This document shows, one piece after another, positions 22,356-32,494 of a stretch of 64,000 bases of DNA (its first letter is position 1; each line of letters begins with the position of its first letter). The notes under the pieces are model-generated. The model was not told the origin of the DNA. It saw nothing but the letters and a program-made list of their open reading frames with translations, and ran no database searches. The DNA comes from Prostheceraeus crozeri (lineage: Eukaryota; Platyhelminthes; Polycladida; Euryleptidae). Where the stretch lies: contig CAJQUW010002169.1 in assembly GCA_907163375.1 (NCBI GenBank), forward strand, positions 1 through 64,000. Direction: 5' to 3'. The position numbers and the translations under genes were made by a program.

Positions 22356-22560
22356 ATTGAACCCAGGTCTCCCGGACGCTGAGTGAGTGCTTAACCACAA
22401 GGCTACTGCACCAGAGGTGAATCCGGATCTCCCGGACACAAGGCGAACACTCAACCGCAAGGCCACTGCACCAGGAATTGAACCCAGGTCTGCAGAATAA
22501 GAACTTTGCTTCTACTGAGTGAATACAGCGTGAACACTGTGCTACTGAACCATACTGCCA
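22356..22560 (-). mobile_element. tRNA-derived SINE heads, three in tandem
   Basis: On the minus strand three successive modules each show a box A-like block (such as AGTAGCCTTGTGGTTAAG) and, 30-40 bp on, a box B-like block (GGGTTCAAT, or GGATTCACC in the middle one), with TCCGGGAGA before box B in two of them. This is the internal RNA polymerase III promoter layout of tRNAs and tRNA-derived SINEs. The loops do not fold into a convincing functional tRNA, so I do not call a tRNA gene. Confidence 0.55.
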
Positions 22561-23552
22561 GTAACCTACTCGTCACAGAAGACACATTGAAATGCAACTT
22601 CCAAAAGTAATGTTTTCTGTGGCATTTTGGATAAATACCTTGTCCTGTGATCTTTTATTTGTGTGGTCGAGCTTCGAGAGTGTCACTGCAGGTCGATAGG
22701 AAGGTCATCAGTGAAAAACGTCGAATTTTTGTGAGATCTGATTGGAATCACTGCAATTGGTCTTGCAAAAATATGTTTCGTAGAGTAGTGAATTTCATGC
22801 CGTTAGTGATACTCGCATGCATGTTCTATTTCACCTGTTCATCGAGGTTCGATATCACCAGTTCAACCTTCGACATTTGAGAGCGATGACGTTTGTAAGC
22901 TCTTCAGATATTGAAGCTGTACGGCAACCATTGCTCATCATAGTGCATCCGTTTCTGTTTTTTTGTGATTGAATATGTGACTGGAAAGATCATTATATTT
23001 TTTCTCGTGGGTTTTATCGATCCTGTAGGCTGGTTTAATGCATTGTTGCCACCGCTACGAGGTTCTGCGCAGCTGCGCATGCGTGGAACCTGCGCAGATG
23101 GAGGTCTCAGAAAAATATCTTCTATTTTGGGTATTATAAATTAGAAGAGGTATGCTTCTTGAAGTACCTGTATAGCTTATTTCTTGCAATTTTTTTACAA
23201 TTAAACATTTTTTCTGCTAGAGCTACTAATTTGACTTTATTTAACATGATTCAACTATTAGACTATCGATAAATATGTAGGTAGGTCTATAGCTGAAAGT
23301 GACATTGATTTGATATCCGAATTTTCTAACTACTATTTGTGAGTTATATCCATTGCGATGTTTTGTTAAGGCAGAAATGACGTGTTTTCATCTACTTATG
23401 ATAATAATAACAACTTATTTTAAGCTCAAAACACAATAGCGGGGAGCCTGTTATCGATGTGGTTGAGCTAAAATGGTTATTTGTATCAATGAACTCAAAA
23501 GAAATAAGTAGGTCGATATATTTCCAAACTGTCTCACGTGCGCGGAAGTCAT
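22561..23552. other. Intergenic, no gene recognised
   Basis: Only short open frames on either strand, none resembling a known protein. No structured repeat seen. Confidence 0.5.
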
Positions 23553-23560
23553 GGTACCAG

Positions 23561-24864
23561 CAGGGTGTCCGCGCCCCCTGGAAAACACCTGGAAAACCTG
23601 GAAATCCTGGAAAAGTCCTGGTAATTTTGAGACTAATTAAAGCACTAATTGCAAGTTGTTGAAGTCATGCGCTATTGTTGAAGTGTTTTCTATTTCTCCA
23701 GATTATAATTCTTCACATCTCTACTTATTTGTTACAATTATAGCCTTCATTCGCATACAATTTTTTGTTTTTAGAATATTTCAGTGACTGTAATCTCCTA
23801 TCATAACGTATACAACATGAATGAGACTGAACTGCGTAGTATGGTTAACTATGTCCTAATCGTTGTACAGTATGGTGAATTAGTAGCTGTGAATTCCCTC
23901 ACAAACGCTGCGCGATATGTTGAACTATAAGTTGTAAATTCCTCATTAACGTCGTGTGGTATGGGGAACTATGAGCTGTAAACTCCCTCATTAACGTCAT
24001 GTGGTATGGGGAACTAGGAGCCGTAATCTAGGATTAATGCTATTACACACTAGATTGCCGTGTGGCAGAATCTACTGACGCAAAATGGTACTGAACATAT
24101 AAACTATTTAGGCACCAGTCTTGTTCCGAATGATCCTAGGCTAATATCGAATATTTTCAAACACATTTCAAGTAGGTTTCCAATATGTAGATACAGTATT
24201 CCCGAAACGTCGTGTGCCAATGAGCTTTCCTCGGTCAATTCTTCTCTGTGTCACATCAGCCATTATGTTCCTCTGTCTGGCTCTTGGTCTTCCACCTTCC
24301 TCGGATTCACGCTGCAATGCTTCAGTTCAAATAGGAGAACAAAACAGAGAAAGAGTATAACAATAAATAACGAAAAATATGAGACCTAACAATGAAATGT
24401 GACTTCACAGATATTCCGTTAATGTTACATTTCATTGTTAAGTCTTACATTTTTCGTTATTTATTGTTATACTCTCTCTATTTTGTTCTCCTCAGTTCGC
24501 AAGCTTTAAATTTGTTGCGATCGATTATATTTTCATTTTTTTATAAATATAATGTAGCCGTCTGATGCATATATTGGTATTTTTTTAATTTAGAATCACC
24601 TGCGCCTTAATAATTCAACCAATTTCACGCCACTTTTTAAATTATTTTCGTCAATAGTATTAATTTTATGATGTGTAAGCTCCTTAGCCACAGAACTTTG
24701 GGTAGATTTCTGCCGGAATTTTTCTTTTAGATTTGACGCGTGCATTTGAGCAAAATTTCCTTGCAGAAAGTCTGGAAATTTTCGTTCAAATTTGACCCTC
24801 TTTTTTGGTAAATTTCCCTGGAAAACACCTGGAAATTTTCATTCAAATTTGCGCGGACACCCTG
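23561..24864. mobile_element. hAT-type non-autonomous element, 8-bp target duplication
   Basis: Ends CAGGGTGTCCGCGC (23561) and the exact complement GCGCGGACACCCTG (ending 24864), flanked by identical 8-bp duplications GGTACCAG (23553-23560 and 24865-24872). CAGGG ends with 8-bp duplications define hAT elements. The words CCTGGAAAACACCTGGAAA repeat near both ends. No transposase is present. It also carries about 55-bp direct repeats near 23900-24010 and a large internal hairpin (24333-24492). Confidence 0.9.
24333..24492. repeat. Hairpin inside the hAT element
   Basis: Arms of about 67 bp (24333-24400 and 24427-24492), beginning AGGAGAACAAAA and its complement, are separated by 26 bp and match with few differences. 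This is probably a second, palindromic MITE inserted in the hAT element. Confidence 0.75.
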
Positions 24865-24872
24865 GGTACCAG

Positions 24873-25828
24873 CCAATTTCCTTTCATTTTTGAAGAGAGA
24901 TGTCGAATGATAATATAGCGCAAGCCTCCTTGTCAGTGCATCAAGGGCATGCAATCCTTTATTGAAATCTGATTTAAAACTTTTACATAATTTGATTTTC
25001 CAAAACGATGCTGTCATTATTTAGTAACGACAAGGCATTACTTAAAAAGTATTGACATTTTTGCACATTTGCACACGTTGTATATAACTGTATTTTTGTA
25101 CATATTTAGGCCTTATATTCCAATGCATGTTTTGTCTAATACTTGCACTGTTTATTTCAACGATCTGAGCTGGATATTCATAACATTTAGATCAGGCTGA
25201 CAACAGAAACTTTCATTTCGTAAACATTTTCCATGAAACAAATACCAATCTACTGCTTAGTAGATAGCTTTCAGGAACAACGAATACGTTCCCAAAAGTA
25301 GTTGCACATGGTTGCAATTTCCTAGTGTACCCTAGGCTTGAGTTTAGACCTTCATTTATACTACCCTGTATAGATACACTGCCTGCGCGGATGGGATCTC
25401 GAGGCCCGGTTTTATGGTAGGATATTCGTAAGTCAACCAAGAAACAGCTGTCAATGTCTGATATCTTGCTGTGACTGATTATGGTTCCGCATATTCCCGG
25501 GCAATGCTGGGATTACGAGAAATTTTGAAAGTTTCGTGCCAATTTTGTTGCTGATATGTTGCTCATTCTTAAAACATTGCATGATAATCAGGAATTTATA
25601 TCGAATATTGATGCAAGTTGATCAACTTTGTATATTTAATTGTGACTTTTTTGGTCGGCAGCTTGGCGTTGCTTATTTTGACTTCATTAATTATCAGTGA
25701 TCGACATAATTATTGATTGTTTGAAATAATAAATGAATTCGTCACCTGGATAATGGTCACATACTCTCAATTCATAGAAACTCGCATCTATATGTTGTAG
25801 AAATATATATATAGAATAATATATATAA
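24873..25828. other. Intergenic, no gene recognised
   Basis: No supported coding region or repeat. It ends in a short (TA)n-rich stretch next to the mariner insertion. Confidence 0.5.
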
Positions 25829-25830
25829 TA

Positions 25831-27348
25831 CAGGGTGGATACTATACCTTGTCCGATATATTTTTAGAAAAAAACGACAAGTTTTCCAGCTAATATTAAT
25901 TGTATTTAGCAAATTAACATGTATCATATCTATCAGAAAAATCATGTTGCAATAATGCTTGCAATAAAATTTCAAAATGACCGCCATTTTGTTCTACACA
26001 AAGTTCACATCGATGAGTGAAAATTCCTGTGATTTTCTTATCGTAGATACGAGTACAGGAATGTACTCGAATTCCTTTTCTATTTCCAGTTATAGTTGTT
26101 CATTGCTTTCGAAGTTGAATGAATACATTGTAAAATGTATCATGGCCCTTGTACATATGTTTTTAAAACAATAAAGGAAATTTGTCCGAAAGAAGGGAGC
26201 GACTGTTTTTTATTTAAACGCCTGAATGAATACAGTTTATTTTGGACATTGCACCACAGAAAGAAATCGCAGATGGTGAGATCGGGAGATCTGGCGGGCC
26301 ATGGAATTAGACCACCCCTTTCAATCCATCGGCTGTTCAACCGATCGTAAAGCAAGTTCCTTGTCTGAGTACTAAAATGTGGTGGAGCACCATCTTGTTG
26401 AAACACAGACGTGCGGTGAGACCGGCGAGCAAGAACAGGGAACACTTGTTCGGTCATAATGTTACATTAGCGATCACTTGTCATGGTTTCTTCACTGATA
26501 TCCACTGCTATAATGGCATCAAGTGATATCGCGACGAATACGGTCAGGCTTTTGATCTTATGGGTACCTCGTCATAAACATGAGGACTGTCTTTCGCGTG
26601 GTAGAAATCATTGTGATGATTTACTCGACCGGACATGTTAAATGTGCACTCATCGGAGAAGATGATTTTGTTGGACTGTGAACTCTCTTCACTGTTTTTT
26701 CGAAGGATGGTTTAACAAAAAGCAATTCTTGCCTTTTCGTCATGGTCGAAAATTTGCTGTATCTGATTAACCTTGTATGGTTTATACCCATTCTCCTTCA
26801 GAGTTTTCCCGACTGTCCTATGTGAAACTCCGACATCCTTTGCGATCACTCGTTATGATGTACGAGGGTTGTCCATAATGGCGTTCACAATCGAATGCTT
26901 CTTTTCATTCAATACGCGAGAAGTACGATTTCCAGAGGTGGATCGAGGTAAGATGGAACCGTTGTCAAGGAACTTGTCGGACCATCGTCTGACTGTTCTT
27001 CCATCAGGTGCTTCTTCTTCATATTCCTCAAAATAGCGTCCTCTTGCTTGTTCCCTGTTTCCGTAAGTGAGCAACCAGTCTAGTTCGACGTTTTCCATTT
27101 CATCATAAAGTGAAGCCCCTGCTTTGAGCGGTGTATATACTCTTAATAAACTCGTACGTGCGATTTGAAATTTTGAATGAACTTGGCAGAACTTGATACC
27201 GCAAACATCATTGTATGATTGCGAGCCGTAGGAAGTTTTAAATTTAAGTGTTAACATAGATATCGTATGTAACTATAAGCAAGGAATTTGATTAAGACAG
27301 TTCATTATTCATATCATAGAAATCGGACAAGGTATGGTATCCACCCTG
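25831..27348 (-). mobile_element. Mariner element (DD41D type), full length but decayed
   Basis: Inverted ends CAGGGTGGATACTATACC (25831) and complement of CAGGGTGGATACCATACC (ending 27348), about 27 bp with one mismatch, are flanked by TA on both sides. A transposase remnant fills the minus strand. The left flank is TA-rich. Confidence 0.9.
26140..27106 (-). pseudogene. Mariner-type (DD41D) transposase pseudogene
   Basis: From the N-terminus it reads DWLLTYGNREQARGRYFEEY, DGRTVRRWSDKF, STSGNRTSRV (helix-turn-helix and linker), then IIFSDECTFN with the first catalytic Asp, FQQDGAPPHF with the second, and WPARSPDLTICDFFLW with the third. I count 41 residues between the second and third Asp, giving DD41D. 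It ends FIVLKTYVQGP. Several in-frame stops interrupt it, for instance after NPRTS and in the segment between the first and second Asp, so it cannot make a full transposase. Confidence 0.88.
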
Positions 27349-27350
27349 TA

Positions 27351-27880
27351 TAGAAACTCCCAAACTCAAGAGTGATTCTCTTGTGATTCTCAAGCTTCTA
27401 GTGATTCCAGATGTTAACACTCGAAGAACGCATCGAAATTATGCTCAATTGTGATGGAGAGGGATATTCTTACAGACATGTTACATCAGAGTTCAGTAGA
27501 CATCCTGAACATCCTGAGACGAGTTGTAGGCACTGTCTTCCATTTTTTCACAATAGATGTTATTGACTTTAATCATTGGTCGCATATTTTGTGTGTGAAA
27601 AAAATCCTCTTCGACCAATGGTGTATTTATGCACAAAATATAGCTTAGATAAATAAAATAATACCTAATATTCCGCCATGTGATTGCTGTACCATTTCTG
27701 CGTCTTATTTTCTCTCAAGCTATTGTTCTTGCTCACCTCGTTATCTTCTCAATGCATTGATCAAACTCTGTGACTTGATTGCCAAGAGTTCACGTGGAGA
27801 ATACCTCACATTGTAATGCAGTGCAAAGGGAGCAGTGCTGAATGATGCATTCCTCCTGAATCCATTGGAAAGTCATAATT
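27351..27880. other. Short intergenic stretch, nothing recognised
   Basis: No supported gene between the mariner and the hAT shell. Confidence 0.5.
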
Positions 27881-28386
27881 CACTAAAGCAGAGGTTCCCA
27901 ACCTGTGGTGCGCGTACCACTAGTGGAACGCGAGGCTCATCAGATGGTACGTGATTACCTTCCGAAGTAGGCTATATGTATCATGAAGATAATTTAATCT
28001 ATTCTTGTCACAGACCAAATTTGTTACGAAAGGTGTTGGTCAGCTTGAGAAAAGCAGATCGACGGCAAAATTCGATGCAATTTATCACTTTTCATAGTCT
28101 CAAAAGACGAAGATTTGTCTTGTTCATAGATTTCATCTTGTCACTTCAAATCAAACTTCGTATGAGGTTGTTTAGATATCAATGCTACACCGGCGATGCC
28201 ATGACATCCATTGAGCCACCGACAGGTCGAAATGGACCCAACAAAACCATGTGTTTTAGATTATGTTTGAGGCTCAGCAAGATAAAATCACGTATTTTGA
28301 AAATGGTTGTGTCATAGAAATCTACTTTCAACTTTGGCAAGCCGAAAGTATTCACAACTAATACATGTATTATGTAGTAGGTAGCT

Positions 28387-30172
28387 CATGACACTGGAGG
28401 GAGATATCTGTTTAAATCCCGACAGCCGAAGGCTGGAGGGATTTAAGTTTGATATCTCACTCCATGGTCATGAGTTATCTATGTTAAACCATAGGATTCA
28501 ATATGTCACCTTCAGGGATCTATTTAGATATAGCCCGGACAAAAAATAAATCCCGAACGCTATTTCATTCAATACTACATTCAAATTTCAAAGAATATTA
28601 TGAGATTGCGCATAGTCATTTAATCATAAGCCATGGCTTGGAATGGTATGCTGAATTTTGATAGGCATCCTGTGATCAGCGGACTCTCCGAAGAGCAAAT
28701 TCAACGAATGATAAATGAAGCAGCATGCGACCAAAATTGCAATTTTAGTGAAATTCAATTTCCTGATATGAACAACCAAATGCCAACATCAAGCAAAAAT
28801 CAGCAACAGCACAGATTTGTTGAAATCGACAGCATTAATGACACGAACAATCAGGTAATCCCGAAGAACACAGTCAAACGTGATAGGTGGGCGATCAATA
28901 TGTTTACGTATTGGTATAAGCAAAGGTTCAATGCAGATGTGCAAGAACAAAATTTGACCGATGAACAACTTATTGACAATGTATCTCGCATTATTCATGA
29001 AACAAGAAAAGATGGCGGAGGATGCTATTCTCCAACTAGTCTCGTCAGCATTATTTCCGGGATTCAGCATCACATCAATCTGGATGGTAATCGAAGTGTG
29101 GACTTTTTCAAAGAACATAAGTTTCATCTCATAACACGAAGTTTGGATGCTGCGATGAAGATCGCCACGAGAAATGGTGTAGGGCTGCAGCGCAAACACG
29201 CAGAAATCATTTCAGAAGAGGAAGAAAAGAAGATGTGGACTTCTGTTTTCGGAGATGAAAGTCCTTCGCAGCTAATCAAGACGCTGTTCTACCTAAATGG
29301 AATACATTTCGCTTTAAGAGGTGGAAGTGAGCACACTGAGTTGACAATTGACCAATTCGAAGCGACTGAAAGAAACGGTAAACGCTGCCTCATTTACAGT
29401 GAGAAATTTTCCAAGACATTTAGTGGAGGTTTAAGGGATATGCGAAAATCTCCAAAGAAAGTTGTTCATTTTGAAAATGTTTCAAGCGACGGGAGGAAAA
29501 GTCACATCGATCTTTTCACGAAGTTTATCTCAGTTCGACCGAAAAGAACAACGCGATTTTATCTGCAGCCGCTCAAAGAACCGAAAGATGGATGCTGGTT
29601 TTCAACCAGACCGATTGGCAAAAATTCATTGAGTAAATTTATGAAAGACATCTGTTCTCTGTCTGGAATTGATGGCAGAAAAACTAACCATAGTCTCAGA
29701 GCTACCTGTGCGAGTCGCCTATATCAATCGAATGTCGATGAACAACTCATCATGGAGCACACCGGGCATTAAAGTGCTGTTGGAGTTCGCAACTACAAAC
29801 GAACTAACGACTATCTGTTGTCGAACTGCTCAGCTATTTTAGATAGTAAGAAAATTTGTGAAATGGCAAGCGTATCAACAACGAATGCATCAACTGCAAT
29901 GAGACCAAACATAACTTTCAATTTTAACAATGGTTGTAATGTCATTATAAATAATAACAATTGACTTACCGTATACATTTTACTGGAGTTGAGTTTCGAT
30001 GTTACGCATCTACATTTTTCTGATGTATTTTGATATTTTTACGTTCTATGGCATAACTCGTATACCATAGACATTTTAGTACTATGGTGTTAAAGTGCTT
30101 AAAATATATCCCGGAAGCGCGAGATAACCATAGTTTTATATCCCGTATTACAGATAACTCCCTCTTCACTAT
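28387..30172 (+). mobile_element. Crypton-type tyrosine recombinase element
   Basis: Encloses the recombinase gene at 28633. Its outer parts show loose inverted similarity, CATGACACTGGAGGGAGATA at the left against complement CATAGTGAAGAGGGAGTTAT at the right, and several CCATAG words. Cryptons usually lack inverted repeats, so the ends are tentative. It lies inside the hAT shell and abuts a (TA)n tract on the right. Confidence 0.55.
28633..29772 (+). pseudogene. Crypton-type tyrosine recombinase (DUF3504-like)
   Basis: 379 codons open from ATG. The N-terminal half is a SAM-like core-binding domain (VKRDRWAINMFTYWYKQRF, GGGCYSPTSLVSIISGIQHH). The catalytic half shows the first Arg in IHFALRGGSEHTEL (about residue 229), the H-x-x-R box TNHSLRATCASRLY (353/356) and EHTGH. 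This family includes Crypton transposases and the host proteins derived from them (KCTD1, QRICH1, ZMYM2). The frame stops right after EHTGH, where GHRS is usual. The same frame goes on with SAVGVRNYKR, holding the candidate nucleophilic Tyr, to about 29964 (NGCNVIINNNN). It is a single nonsense change in an otherwise well-kept gene, so the insertion looks fairly young. No reverse transcriptase is nearby, which argues against a DIRS element. Confidence 0.8.
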
Positions 30173-30179
30173 GGTTTAA

Positions 30180-30206
30180 ATATATATATATATATATATA
30201 TATATT
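30180..30206. repeat. (TA)n microsatellite
   Basis: About 13 TA repeats directly left of the 30209-36962 element. Confidence 0.95.
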
Positions 30207-30210
30207 TATC

Positions 30211-30480
30211 TCCTGTCTCAGCACCACTCACATGTCCTGTCTCTGCACCACATCCCCTGTCTCTGCTCCAATTTTCAAGAAATTCATATATCTAAGTCCT
30301 GTCTCTGCACCATTCACCCCTGTCTCTGCTCCACAACATACTGTCTGTGCTCCAAAATCCCATGTCTCTGCACCATATATCATGTCTCTGCACCACCAAA
30401 ACAGATTCTTTTTGAAACAACTCCTGTCTCTGCTCCAGTATTCCATGTCTCTGCACCTTTTTGTCCTGTCTCTGCACCAC
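30211..30480 (+). repeat. Cluster of ~11 copies of a 15-bp motif CCTGTCTCTGCACCA
   Basis: Copies start near 30211, 30233, 30252, 30296, 30316, 30338, 30361, 30379, 30421, 30443 and 30462. All are in the same orientation, with variants CTGCTCCA and CATGTCTC and irregular spacing of 15-45 bp. The first copy is part of the terminal inverted repeat, and the complement recurs at 36393-36407. The irregular spacing and short unit argue against a simple satellite and suggest protein binding sites. Confidence 0.85.
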
Positions 30481-32291
30481 ATGTAAACGAATTCTGTTCA
30501 GACTCACGCAACTACTTAGCATTCCGATAAAGTTACCTACAGGAAAGCATTTACCATGGCAATATTATCAAATTAAATCAAATCTTCTTTTTTTAAGTAA
30601 CTATAAAATGAGCGATGGAATGATAATTATCTACAAACTAAAGAAAACAAGTTTGCTGTAAGGCCGAATCAAAGAAGATCTGCATGGAACTTTTGCATTT
30701 TAATACTTGACACTTTTTCTAACATTCTAATCACAATAGCACAATATTATAATTTTAATTATGTGATGCTTTGCCTTCGATTTCAATGTTGTTGTACATA
30801 AATACCTCTAAACTGACATCATTTCGAATGAGATATGATATGGGAATTGTTTAAAATGTACGTTTAAATACTATCTTCTGAAAGTTTGTCTTCACTAAGA
30901 AAATAGGTCGGCTGATTTATAAAAGTATGAATTGGGAATCTACATTTTATGTTGAGTTTACCAAATAACAAAGTTAATCTTTAAATATCGTCCATTCGGC
31001 AGATAGCCGCGTTGAAACATTTTCTCCGCTTTCGAGGAGGAGTGTTCACTGCGAAGTTATAAGCAGATGCCTGATGCAAACCGTCGGTAGCACCTGTTCC
31101 GGCACCACCTCTTGTGGTAGCATCTCTCGTTGTATTTACAGCAAAAATACCACCATTTATTACAGACAATGCCTCCGTGAATATTAAACCCCTCTTTGCT
31201 GTTCCTACACGTACAGATGCAGTGTAGCATGGATCACGTAGTCAATGTTTGTACGCTTACTCCCGAAGCACTGGAGTGGAGCTTTACACTCCGATACAAA
31301 TACACTGATTGCCGATGAATGGTGAATTTGAAACCTTTTTGGAATTGTAAATCCGCTGATTAACTTGCAATTACAAAACATCCCTCTAAGTTGAGTAAAA
31401 CACATTCGAATTTTAAATAAAGGCCATAGTTGCATTATTTATTCGTCCTTTTTGTAAACTAAAAATTAAAAACTTTCTTTAGCAATTCAGCTCTAACTTA
31501 ACTATCACACTCATTACATTTATTTCATGAAGCATGACTGATTCACAGGCTTCCCGTTGGGTATTGGGATTCCCATTGGGATTGGGCCACCAAAAATTAA
31601 ATAAGCTAGCACTACCAGGTCTTGTCCACGAAAGAAATGACATACAAAAATTAAGAAAAATCTATGAGCATATGTTGCATATTAGCCCGTTATGGAAGGA
31701 ATTTATTCTTTATTACTGAAAGGTGCTTCAATTGATAATTAATAGGCATGTTTTGGAAGCACGATGTTAAAATAATGCAATGACATCTATAGATCACTAT
31801 AGGCTTAATTTTTTTCTTCAGGTCTACCCTTATTAGGAATAGGCCTAAATGAATTTGTGGTTTTGTTTTCCTCTTTCATTCCATCATCGAAATCAAGTTT
31901 ACACTCATTTGAAACTTGTGATTCAGACTATCGCACATCGTTATTTCTTTCTGATCTATTGACGTAAATGCATGCAATTGTGAAATTACCGGGACGATGA
32001 AAAAAATTCAGCGAAATTTGTAAAAGGAATGATCTAATTTAAAAATAAGGAGGGAATAAAGGATAAGGTGGAAAAATGAGAAATGGAGAATGATTTTCGG
32101 AAAAGCGGAAAATAATGAAAATAAAGAAACTCTTGGTACCACGTTCGGATTTAGAAATAGGTATTGAGGCCTCAGATTGAATCGAAAATTCTTGGAAATT
32201 TTTCTTAGAGAAAGATTAAGTGGGAGTGAACGTAAACCTAATTTTAATTGAAGTTGTAGTTGACAAGGTGACGGGAGATCATCTTTCAGAG

Positions 32292-32494
32292 AAAGTTATA
32301 CAAGGTAATTAAAACTCCCCTTTTCAGTTTAGGCCAATATAATCAAGTTAAAGTTAAAAGTTGTTGGATGGCCATCCAAACATCGACCGTTGAAGGCGCT
32401 GGACGCCGAAGGCCTGTCTGCCATACTTTTAACTTTAACTTGATTATATTGGCCTAAACTGAAAAGGGGAGTTTTAATTACCTTGTATAACTTT
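32292..32494. mobile_element. Palindromic MITE, 70-bp perfect arms
   Basis: Arms 32292-32361 and 32425-32494 are exact complements, starting AAAGTTATACAAGG and including CTTTTCAGTTTAGGCC, with a GC-rich 63-bp loop. Perfect arms of this length indicate recent insertion or gene conversion. No clear target duplication was seen. Confidence 0.85.

Noticed and set aside
22356-22560. Genuine tRNA genes
   Set aside because: Box A/B are present, but acceptor and anticodon stems do not pair convincingly in any of the three modules.
28633-29772. DIRS-type retroelement recombinase
   Set aside because: No reverse transcriptase or RNase H sequence nearby, and the domain resembles the Crypton/DUF3504 branch.
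30211-30480. Resemblance to a CRISPR-like repeat/spacer layout
   Set aside because: Animal DNA, irregular 15-45 bp spacing, 15-bp repeats and no associated genes; better explained as binding sites at a transposon end.
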